Source: Thermoplasmata archaeon (GTDB lineage Archaea > Thermoplasmatota > Thermoplasmata > GCA-020350865). From it: a stretch of 7,638 nucleotides of DNA. The notes beneath the pieces are model-generated. The model was given only the letters and a program-made list of their open reading frames with translations. It searched no databases and was not told the DNA's origin. Location of the stretch: positions 773,365-781,002 of the forward strand of contig CP070726.1 in assembly GCA_020350865.1 (NCBI GenBank), given 5' to 3'. The position numbers were made by a program, and so were the translations under genes. Shown here one piece after another: positions 1-5,697 of the stretch; position 1 is the stretch's first letter; every line of letters begins with the position of its first letter.

Positions 1-776
1 ATGGCGTTCGATGCAGAGGGCTTTCCCTTTGCCAGAAGGAAAATGCAGTATATAAACATTGCATCGGCTGCAGCTATTAACAGAATAAAAAGAATCCAGC
101 CCGATCCCGAAAAAAGACCCAGCATTGCAGGAAGTGGGCTCAACAGAACCGAGGAAAAGATTGCCGTCGAGGCCATGATGGATGCGTTGGTGGTGCCCAC
201 CTGCATGGGGACTGTGAGCCTCCCCACGTCGCCCTCCACATCCTCGATATCCTTTGCGATTTCCCTGCCCAGGGTGGCGAGAAAGGCCAGTGCAGCCAAA
301 ACCATGGTATTTTCAACGGCCAGAACCGCTGCGCCGCCGAATAGGAAGGTCGTCCCTGTAAGCCAGCTTATGGTCAGGTTGCCGGCCAGGCCCTTGGCCT
401 TCGAGAATATTTCATAGGAGACCATCACAACAAGGTTCGCCCCCACGATTATGATCACAAGGATATTGATGAAAGATGCTACGACAAGGGAAGAAAGAAA
501 CAGGATAAAGGATAGTAGAAGTGCGGTATCCGGCCCGATTTGCCCCGCGGGAATGGGCCGGGATGGATGGTTGATGCGGTCTATATCCCTGTCAAAGTAG
601 TCGTTCAAGGCGTTGCCGGCCCCTGTGGACAGAAAGGCCACACAACAGGCCAAACCAACAGCTGAATAGTGCAAAGAAAGGCCCTCTGGGCCAATTGCAA
701 CCAATGCCCCGATGGCCACTGCTACGGCCACCATGAAGCAGTTTATCGGGCGAATCAACCTGAAATAGGCCCTCAT
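1..776 (-). CDS. UbiA-family prenyltransferase, probable geranylgeranylglycerol-phosphate geranylgeranyltransferase (DGGGP synthase), C-terminus cut off
   Basis: This integral membrane enzyme probably adds the second geranylgeranyl chain to geranylgeranylglyceryl phosphate, an archaeal membrane-lipid step. Reading the minus strand from an ATG at 776-774 gives 258 codons open to the window edge; the family is usually near 280 residues, so only a short C-terminal piece is missing. Both UbiA prenyl-diphosphate/Mg motifs are visible: NDYFDRDID at residues 58-66 (N58, D59, D62, D66) and KDIEDVEGD at 175-183 (D176, D179, D183). The N-terminus MRAYFRLIRPINCFM and the segment RINHPSRPIPAG after motif one are typical of the archaeal enzyme. 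Hydrophobic helices fill the rest. The ATG at 776 is preferred because a TATA box lies about 40 bases upstream, although no strong Shine-Dalgarno is seen. The frame stays open upstream to a TTG near 834, but that would include the TATA box. Other UbiA members (menaquinone or heme-O type) are less likely on motif context. Confidence 0.92.
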   Translation of the reverse strand, partial: MRAYFRLIRPINCFMVAVAVAIGALVAIGPEGLSLHYSAVGLACCVAFLSTGAGNALNDYFDRDIDRINHPSRPIPAGQIGPDTALLLSFILFLSSLVVASFINILVIIIVGANLVVMVSYEIFSKAKGLAGNLTISWLTGTTFLFGGAAVLAVENTMVLAALAFLATLGREIAKDIEDVEGDVGRLTVPMQVGTTNASIMASTAIFSSVLLSPLPAMLGLFSGSGWILFILLIAAADAMFIYCIFLLAKGKPSASNA

Positions 777-813
777 CCGCTCGTGTATCAGGTTGTGGTT
801 ATAATATTTTTGC

Positions 814-822
814 TTTTTTATA
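814..822 (-). promoter_or_regulatory. TATA box of the prenyltransferase gene
   Basis: Read on the minus strand this is TATAAAAAA. Its centre is about 42 bases before the ATG at 776, so a start 24-27 bases downstream would give a leader of roughly 16 bases. This is an archaeal TBP-type signal inferred from position and sequence. A second AT-rich stretch at 799-811 is closer to the gene and fits less well. Confidence 0.6.
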
Positions 823-867
823 CCTATTTCCAATAGTTATCAAATGAACCGGCGAGCCAGAAAAAGG

Positions 868-877
868 TTATATAAAA
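868..877 (+). promoter_or_regulatory. TATA box of the sugar-epimerase operon
   Basis: The sequence TTATATAAAA, preceded by a purine-rich AAAAAGG that fits a BRE, is a near-ideal archaeal promoter element. The predicted start is about 25 bases downstream, near 898-900, giving a leader of about 26 bases before the ATG at 926. It sits back to back with the prenyltransferase promoter, so 777-925 is a divergent regulatory region. I see nothing else convincing in that interval. Confidence 0.75.
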
Positions 878-925
878 GCGCCTCATTGCATATCAGTCAT
901 TGAGGATTTGAGGGCAGTGTATACC

Positions 926-1888
926 ATGGCCAAGATACTGATTACGGGCGGCGCAGGATTCATAGGCTCCCATCTTGCTGACGGGCTTGCACAGATGAAC
1001 CACGATATCATCGTATTGGACAATCTCGATCCATATTACGACCGTGAAATCAAAAACAAGAACATGGATATCGTCTCAGCTCATCCGAACTGCAGTTTCA
1101 TCCACGGCGACATACTGGATTTCGCACTGCTAGAAAATATCGTTAAGAACGATATCGAGTTCATTTTTCACGAGGCTGCGCAGCCCGGAGTCAGGACGTC
1201 TGTGGAGAACCCTCTGAAGCCGAATGATGTGAACGTGAAGGGGACCCTGGCCGTATTGGAGGCCGCACGCAAGGGGAATGTTAAAAGGGTCGTCAACGCG
1301 TCCTCATCTTCCGTCTACGGAAAGGTGGAGTACCTGCCCTTCGATGAGGGACATCCCACCCAGCCCCTCTCCCCTTACGGGGTGAGCAAGCTCGTTGCTG
1401 AGCACTACTGCCGGGTGTATCACGAGATCTACGGCCTGCCGACATTATCACTGCGGTATTTCACGGTATACGGCCCCAGGATGAGGCCCGATCTGGCCAT
1501 CCCGATCTTTACCAGGGCGCTGCTGTCGGGAAAACCCCCTGAGATATTCGGGGATGGTGAGCAAACACGGGACCTGACATTCATCGATGACATAATTTCT
1601 GCCAATCTCAAGCTTCTCGAGACCGATTCGGCTGACGGAACGGTGCTGAACATCGGGGCCGGTCACAGATTCTCGGTAAATCAGCTGTATGATAATCTGC
1701 AGCGGCTGGTAGGCTGTGACATTGAACCTGTCTACGTAGATGAAATGATAGGGGATGCCAGACATACATTGTCGAGCATCGAAAAGGCCAAGAAATTGAT
1801 TGGTTATGAGCCGAAAACAACGTTGGCGGAAGGGCTCGAAAAGTTCATTGTATGGTACCGGGCCAATCAGGATTTTTACACGCAGTAA
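926..1888 (+). CDS. NAD-dependent epimerase/dehydratase, UDP-sugar 4-epimerase type
   Basis: This is a cytoplasmic extended short-chain dehydrogenase of 320 residues, normal for the GalE/UDP-glucuronate 4-epimerase family. The Rossmann glycine motif GGAGFIG is at residues 8-14 and D32 follows strand two (LDNLD), as expected for NAD binding. GDILD lies near 61-65. The catalytic set is S127 in the SSSSVYG block, with Y151 and K155 in SPYGVSK. RYFTVYGPRMRPD and FGDGEQTRDLTFIDD are the usual substrate-domain blocks, and HEAAQPGVRTSVENP is common in archaeal and bacterial UDP-hexose or UDP-hexuronate epimerases. The exact sugar cannot be fixed from motifs. The frame also has a TTG at 908, but the ATG at 926 places the protein start directly at strand one (MAKILITGG), with a GAGG at 910-913 ahead of it, so I chose 926. 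It heads the glycan operon and probably supplies an activated sugar to the transferases downstream. Confidence 0.93.
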   Translation: MAKILITGGAGFIGSHLADGLAQMNHDIIVLDNLDPYYDREIKNKNMDIVSAHPNCSFIHGDILDFALLENIVKNDIEFIFHEAAQPGVRTSVENPLKPNDVNVKGTLAVLEAARKGNVKRVVNASSSSVYGKVEYLPFDEGHPTQPLSPYGVSKLVAEHYCRVYHEIYGLPTLSLRYFTVYGPRMRPDLAIPIFTRALLSGKPPEIFGDGEQTRDLTFIDDIISANLKLLETDSADGTVLNIGAGHRFSVNQLYDNLQRLVGCDIEPVYVDEMIGDARHTLSSIEKAKKLIGYEPKTTLAEGLEKFIVWYRANQDFYTQ

Positions 1889-1889
1889 A

Positions 1890-1894
1890 GGAGG
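1890..1894 (+). promoter_or_regulatory. Shine-Dalgarno site fixing the GT4 start
   Basis: GGAGG lies just after the epimerase stop (1886-1888) and 11 bases before the ATG at 1906. The frame is open further upstream to an ATG at 1852 inside the epimerase gene, but no such site precedes that codon and the extra 18 residues do not look like part of a GT4 fold. The site therefore argues for 1906. Confidence 0.7.
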
Positions 1895-1905
1895 AAACAG
1901 GCGTA

Positions 1906-2886
1906 ATGGCTGAAAAACTCAGGGTGCTGCTGATATATCCTCACCTATCCTCTTTTATCGAGAGGGACCTGGACATATTGAGTGGGCAGTTCGAGGTTGT
2001 GCCTTTCGAGTACAGGGGCAAGAAAGACCTGTTTGGATTGATGAAAAATATCCTGAGCGCGGATGTGAATATCTCATGGTTCTCCCTTGGACATGCCACA
2101 ACTGCCACATCCCTTTCAAAATTCTTCAAAAAGAACAGTGTGGTCGTGGCAGGCGGGTGGGACGTTGTGGCCATGCCGGAGATAGGATACGGTGCCATGC
2201 TGGACAATAGGAGGATTAGAAAGACCCGCTATGCATTAAAAAATGCCGGGAAGATTCTGGCCGTATCGGAATCCACCAAACAATGGGTGAGAAAATGGGT
2301 GGACAGGGACGACATCATACTCCTTTACCATGGGTTTGACTCGGAGAGGTTCGCTCCGAAAGGAGCCAAGGAGGACATGGTCCTAACGGTGGGCACCTTA
2401 AAAAACGAGGTCACAATCAGGGTCAAGGGCCTGAAGACATATGTGGAGGCGGCAAGACTCCTGCCCGATGTCAGATTCGTTTTGGTGGGCAAGCACGAGC
2501 CTGAAATCCTGAAGACATGGTGGGGCAGGGCGCCGTCCAATCTCGAAATCCTCGATTTCTTGCCCACTGAGGAGTTGATAGGACTCTATCAGAAATCCAA
2601 GGTGTACGCCCAGCTGTCATATCAGGAATCATTCGGATGCGCCCTGGCCGAGGCCATGCTCTGTGAATGCGTGCCTGTGGTCACCAAAAGAGGGGCGATA
2701 CCCGAGGTGGTTGGAGATACGGGATTGTACGTTGAATACGGTGATGCCGAGGATACGACAAGTAAGATAAAAGAAGCAATGGCTTCTGATAAAGGGAGTG
2801 CTGCAAGAAAAAGGGTAACCAAGCTTTTTCCTATTGAGGACAGAAGGCAAAGACTGACGAAAATAATAGATGACTGTTTGAAATAG
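1906..2886 (+). CDS. GT4-family glycosyltransferase (group 1)
   Basis: This predicted GT-B retaining glycosyltransferase has 326 residues, slightly short for the family. It would transfer a sugar from a nucleotide donor to a growing lipid-linked glycan on the cytoplasmic face. The N-terminal domain starts with a Rossmann strand (LRVLLIYPHLSSF). A linker reads KILAVSESTKQWVRKW, followed by YHGFDSERFAP, the usual crossing between the two domains. The C-terminal donor-binding domain has LTVGTLKNEVTIRVKG, VRFVLVGKHEP, and the EX7E signature in ESFGCALAEAM (E241 and E249), then VPVVTKRGAIPEVVGDTGL. No signal peptide or membrane helix is seen. The gene begins 17 bases after the epimerase stop and ends 10 bases before the GT2 gene, so co-transcription is very likely. 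Donor and acceptor are unknown. Confidence 0.92.
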   Translation: MAEKLRVLLIYPHLSSFIERDLDILSGQFEVVPFEYRGKKDLFGLMKNILSADVNISWFSLGHATTATSLSKFFKKNSVVVAGGWDVVAMPEIGYGAMLDNRRIRKTRYALKNAGKILAVSESTKQWVRKWVDRDDIILLYHGFDSERFAPKGAKEDMVLTVGTLKNEVTIRVKGLKTYVEAARLLPDVRFVLVGKHEPEILKTWWGRAPSNLEILDFLPTEELIGLYQKSKVYAQLSYQESFGCALAEAMLCECVPVVTKRGAIPEVVGDTGLYVEYGDAEDTTSKIKEAMASDKGSAARKRVTKLFPIEDRRQRLTKIIDDCLK

Positions 2887-2896
2887 AACTGAATGG

Positions 2897-3655
2897 ATGG
2901 ATAATTTGAAATTCAGCATCTGTACCACAAACTACAACTGTGCCCATGCACTAAGGCAACATCTGGACTCCCTTTATTCCTTGTTCGATAAAGATGAATT
3001 CGAATATATCATCGTGGACGGGAAATCCAGGGATGGCAGTATGGAGATCCTCAGTAAATATGAAGAAAATCACGGTAACATGGTGATCCTATCATTGAAA
3101 TGCTCCATAGGCAGGGGCAGACAGATTGCCTTTGAACAAAGCCGCGGTGATCACATTGTGGTGGTGGATACCGATACGGTATACATACCAAGATGCAGAG
3201 ATTTTATCGAAATCTGCCTGGGCGAATATCCTGACACAGCCGTGCAGGCCATATACTGCGGGGTGTACCCCCGGAAAGTCTGGAAGGATTCCGGCGGAAG
3301 AAGGGATATGAATGTCAAGGAGGATGTGGATGCCTGGATGAGAATCTGGAAGCTGGGGAAGATGAAATTCTACCCTGTAAGCATGGGTAAAAATGTCAAG
3401 GAATCGGATAAGACTGCCTATTCGGACCATCTCTCCAAAAGATACGGCAAATCCGAAAAGTTTCGTCGTTTAATAAGGCGGGAAATCGACCTTCTTAAAG
3501 CGAGATGGTACGAAAAATACGACTTTTTAAAGGTGTATAACGAAAACATCATTGATTTGGGTCTGGGACCCCATGAAGAATGGTTCTGGGAGGTGCAACA
3601 CCCACCTTGGCCAGTTAAAATCACAAGAGATGTGGTAAAAATATTGAAGAGTTGA
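2897..3655 (+). CDS. GT2-family (GT-A) glycosyltransferase
   Basis: This 252-residue protein has the GT-A fold of family 2. It opens with FSICTTNYNCAHAL, then EYIIVDGKSRDGSMEIL (the first nucleotide-binding block, D41). The metal-binding DXD is in VVVDTDTVYIP (D91 and D93). KEDVDAWMR (E142, D143, D145) looks like the block that carries the catalytic base and the acceptor-contacting residues. The C-terminal third is basic and charged and lacks the membrane helices of dolichyl-phosphate sugar synthases such as Dpm1-type proteins with extra domains, so it is probably soluble or peripherally membrane bound. The ATG at 2897 is 10 bases after the GT4 stop; an out-of-frame ATG at 2893 ends at once. 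No strong Shine-Dalgarno is visible, so translation may be coupled to the preceding gene. Donor and acceptor are not predictable from the sequence. Confidence 0.9.
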   Translation: MDNLKFSICTTNYNCAHALRQHLDSLYSLFDKDEFEYIIVDGKSRDGSMEILSKYEENHGNMVILSLKCSIGRGRQIAFEQSRGDHIVVVDTDTVYIPRCRDFIEICLGEYPDTAVQAIYCGVYPRKVWKDSGGRRDMNVKEDVDAWMRIWKLGKMKFYPVSMGKNVKESDKTAYSDHLSKRYGKSEKFRRLIRREIDLLKARWYEKYDFLKVYNENIIDLGLGPHEEWFWEVQHPPWPVKITRDVVKILKS

Positions 3656-3680
3656 ATGGTGTCAATCATGTATCCATTCA
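3653..3680 (+). other. Inverted repeat at the end of the GT2 gene
   Basis: TGAATGG (3653-3659), which includes the GT2 stop codon, is perfectly complementary to CCATTCA (3674-3680), giving a 7-base stem with a 14-base loop. No T-tract follows, so it is a weak candidate for a terminator or an RNA processing site. It could be chance. Confidence 0.3.
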
Positions 3681-3727
3681 CGTAACATAAATCTGCGGTC
3701 GAAGGAAAAACGGCGGGAATCCGGATG

Positions 3728-3739
3728 AATATCGATATT
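3728..3739. repeat. Perfect 12-base palindrome before the PseG-like gene
   Basis: AATATCGATATT is fully self-complementary and abuts the AT-rich stretch at 3740-3749, 25-36 bases before the GTG start at 3764. Its position suits an operator for a dimeric regulator or an extended promoter element. AT-rich palindromes also arise by chance, so this is an inference. Confidence 0.3.
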
Positions 3740-3749
3740 AATAATATAT
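3740..3749 (+). promoter_or_regulatory. Candidate internal TATA-like element
   Basis: The sequence AATAATATAT lies about 20 bases before the GTG at 3764. A start 22-27 bases downstream of it would fall at or near the start codon and give an almost leaderless transcript, a common arrangement in archaea. The 108-base gap after the GT2 gene, unlike the 10-22 base gaps elsewhere in the cluster, supports a separate promoter here. Confidence 0.4.
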
Positions 3750-3763
3750 GGATGGTGTGAGAT

Positions 3764-4738
3764 GTGAAGATCACTTTTAGCCCTCACATAAGAGGTATGG
3801 GTCACAGGGTGAGGTGCAGTCTGATCGCCGGGAAAGTAAATGCCATCAGGCCCGGTATCATGATTAAGTTCATGCTCAGAAGGGATGACCCGGTTCCACC
3901 CGATAAATGGCTTGCCTTCGATTATGTGAAGGGCAGATGGGGCCGCAGTTTTAACCTTATAACCTCTGCATGTTTGGTTGAGGACGGTGCCTGGTTCGAT
4001 GATTTCAGGGTGAAGTTTCTGAAGAAAAAAGGAGGAAGGATCGTAGCCATTTCCATGCCCCATGGATTTTCCCCCGATATCACATATGTCGAGCGTTGTC
4101 TAAAGCTCACAGACCTGGTCATCGTTCCCTGGCCCAAAAAGCTCTTTTCATGGCCGGACGAACTTTCCGAGTTTAAGGACAGGGTAAAACGTGTGGAGCC
4201 CATATTCCTTGAACCAAAGATGAATGAACAGGGAAAGGATGTAAAAGGAAGGGAGGGGCACAATATCTACGTGAGCATCAGTGCCGAAACCGAAAAGATC
4301 TTTCCGATTATTGAGAAAGCGGTTGAGAGATTAAAGCCCAGGTTCCCCCATTTAGAACTGACTGCAACCAAGAGTTACGAAGAGGTAAGAAGCGCGGCGC
4401 AGCATATGAAGATAATGAAATCCTCTGATCTCGTCATCGCAATGGGGATGGCCACCACCTTTGAATCGTGTTTTGTGGGCGTACCCAGAATATGCATAGC
4501 CCTGCCTTCCTCCGGGGAGCAGATGCAGATGGGGAAAATGCTAACGGAGGAGGGTGCTGCCTATTCCATTCCTCTTCCCGAATTGAATGCAGGTAAGATG
4601 GCCGAATCGATCTCAACCATATTCGATGACCCCAAAGTGAGAGATGAGATGATTGTAAAGGGAAAAGAGATGGTTCCGAAATCCGGCCTTGACGATGCGG
4701 CGAGGTTGATACTGGATATTCTCGGGAAAGCAAAATGA
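3764..4738 (+). CDS. PseG/MurG-like GT-B fold protein, probable glycosyltransferase or nucleotide-sugar hydrolase
   Basis: This 324-residue protein has the two-domain look of the GT28/PseG group. The N-terminus reads TFSPHIRGMGHRVRC, and GMGH (residues 11-14, H14) followed by R17-C18 resembles the start of PseG/SpsG, the UDP-trideoxy-sugar hydrolases, where that histidine is functionally important. The C-terminal domain carries SSDLVIAMGMATTFESCFVGVPRI (A226 to P241), then LPSSGEQMQMGKMLTEEGAAYSI. These match the donor-diphosphate loop, the glycine/threonine turn and the following helix of MurG-like and PseG-like proteins. No membrane helix or signal peptide is seen. GTG at 3764 is used because the protein begins there with strand one, a weak GGTG lies just upstream, and no better in-frame ATG precedes it. 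The gene is 22 bases ahead of the methyltransferase. Transfer of a sugar is the safer general call; true PseG activity would require nonulosonic-acid genes, none of which are in view. Confidence 0.75.
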   Translation: MKITFSPHIRGMGHRVRCSLIAGKVNAIRPGIMIKFMLRRDDPVPPDKWLAFDYVKGRWGRSFNLITSACLVEDGAWFDDFRVKFLKKKGGRIVAISMPHGFSPDITYVERCLKLTDLVIVPWPKKLFSWPDELSEFKDRVKRVEPIFLEPKMNEQGKDVKGREGHNIYVSISAETEKIFPIIEKAVERLKPRFPHLELTATKSYEEVRSAAQHMKIMKSSDLVIAMGMATTFESCFVGVPRICIALPSSGEQMQMGKMLTEEGAAYSIPLPELNAGKMAESISTIFDDPKVRDEMIVKGKEMVPKSGLDDAARLILDILGKAK

Positions 4739-4760
4739 ATTAATCTAAAAAAGGGATCGT

Positions 4761-5657
4761 ATGCTAAAAGAAGGAGATTATGGCCGACCCTGCAACCTAT
4801 GCAATCGAAGTTCGTCGAATATCATATTCAACAAGAACGGCTATGACCTTGTCAAATGCCCCTCCTGCGGCCTGGTTTACGTGGGAAACCCTCCCTCTGC
4901 GGCCGAGATAAAAAGGCTGTATACATACGAGGCCGGCTACCATATCGGATGCAAGGACGACAGCACCGATCTCGAGCGCTGGTTTCACAGGGCCGAAAAG
5001 TATTATGATTTGATTGCATATCATAAAACAGGCGGCCGGATACTGGACATAGGCTGCGGGGGGGGGCTGTTTCTCAAGGTGGCCAAAGATCATGGGTGGG
5101 AGACATACGGGGTCGAGATATCTTCGGACACCTCCTCTCATGCAAGGCAGAGATACGGCCTGGACGTGACAACCGGTACACTGGAGGAAACTCACTTCGA
5201 GCCCAGGTTCTTCGATGTCGTAACCATGTGGGATGTAATCGAGCATATGGAGGATCCCTCGCATGCCATGACCATAGTACACGGGATTCTCAAAGATGAC
5301 GGAATAGTGACAATTTCGACCCCGAACATTGACGGATTATTTCCAAGGACATCGTACAAGATATCCAGTAAAATCAAATACTGGCCCCACCCTGAGCCCC
5401 CGCACCATCTCTTTCAATTCTCAAAAGAAACCATTTCCCAGTTGCTCAATCGCACCGGATTCGAAGTTGTTGATATGCTCGATGAGGCAATCCAGATATC
5501 GTACTCCTTTGGCTCAATAAAAAGTCTGATTAGGTCCCCCAAAAGATTGCTGTATGCCTCCCTTTTTATTCCCCTGGCACTTATCGGCCCCAAGGTGAAA
5601 AGTGGGGACTGGATCACGGTTGTTGCAAGAAAATCTTCCGTACCCTTAGGCACTTAA
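4761..5657 (+). CDS. Class I SAM-dependent methyltransferase with N-terminal zinc-ribbon-like segment
   Basis: This 298-residue protein starts with a short four-cysteine segment, C11-x2-C14 and C33-x2-C36 (CNLC and CPSC), that probably binds zinc. A Rossmann methyltransferase domain follows. Motif I is ILDIGCGGGLF (residues 94-104), the acidic ribose-binding residue is E119 in YGVEIS, and WDVIEHMEDP (157 onward) is the usual post-strand-four block. Proteins of this layout are frequent in glycan and surface-polysaccharide clusters, where they methylate a sugar or a lipid-linked intermediate; the acceptor here is unknown. The C-terminal hydrophobic stretch LYASLFIPLALIGP could be a membrane-contacting helix. 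The ATG at 4761 follows AAGGGAT by a few bases. An AAGGAG plus ATG at 4780 is in another frame and is ignored. Nine consecutive G residues (5058-5066) encode the glycines of motif I. This is the last gene of the plus-strand cluster. Confidence 0.9.
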   Translation: MLKEGDYGRPCNLCNRSSSNIIFNKNGYDLVKCPSCGLVYVGNPPSAAEIKRLYTYEAGYHIGCKDDSTDLERWFHRAEKYYDLIAYHKTGGRILDIGCGGGLFLKVAKDHGWETYGVEISSDTSSHARQRYGLDVTTGTLEETHFEPRFFDVVTMWDVIEHMEDPSHAMTIVHGILKDDGIVTISTPNIDGLFPRTSYKISSKIKYWPHPEPPHHLFQFSKETISQLLNRTGFEVVDMLDEAIQISYSFGSIKSLIRSPKRLLYASLFIPLALIGPKVKSGDWITVVARKSSVPLGT

Positions 5658-5687
5658 TATTAAATCATACCATTTCTGAGAGCTCGC

Positions 5688-5697
5688 TTTTTTCTTT
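5688..5697 (+). terminator. T-rich terminator after the glycan operon
   Basis: Thirty bases after the methyltransferase stop the plus strand reads TTTTTTCTTT. Archaeal RNA polymerase often terminates at such T-tracts without a hairpin. The tract touches the stop codon of the convergent flippase gene (5696-5698), so the two units are separated by only 38 bases. Confidence 0.5.

Noticed and set aside
1..417. Plus-strand open frame of 138 codons at the left edge
   Set aside because: It is antisense to the prenyltransferase, whose catalytic motifs lie on the minus strand. The plus translation shows no family features and is rich in codons expected from the shadow of a membrane-protein gene.
908..925. 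TTG start 18 bases upstream of the epimerase ATG
   Set aside because: It adds six residues before the canonical Rossmann strand and has no better ribosome site than the ATG at 926.
3662..4063. Minus-strand frame of 133 codons across the 3656-3763 gap and the PseG-like gene
   Set aside because: Most of it is antisense to a coding region with family motifs; no ribosome site or family pattern was seen. The part in the gap alone is too short to support a gene.
4774..4782. Ribosome-site-like AGGAG before an ATG at 4780
   Set aside because: The ATG is out of frame with the methyltransferase, and starting in frame further downstream would remove the conserved cysteine pairs. The overlap is treated as chance.
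4797..5282. Long minus-strand frame of 161 codons inside the methyltransferase
   Set aside because: It is fully antisense to a gene with clear SAM-binding motifs and has no domain or promoter of its own.
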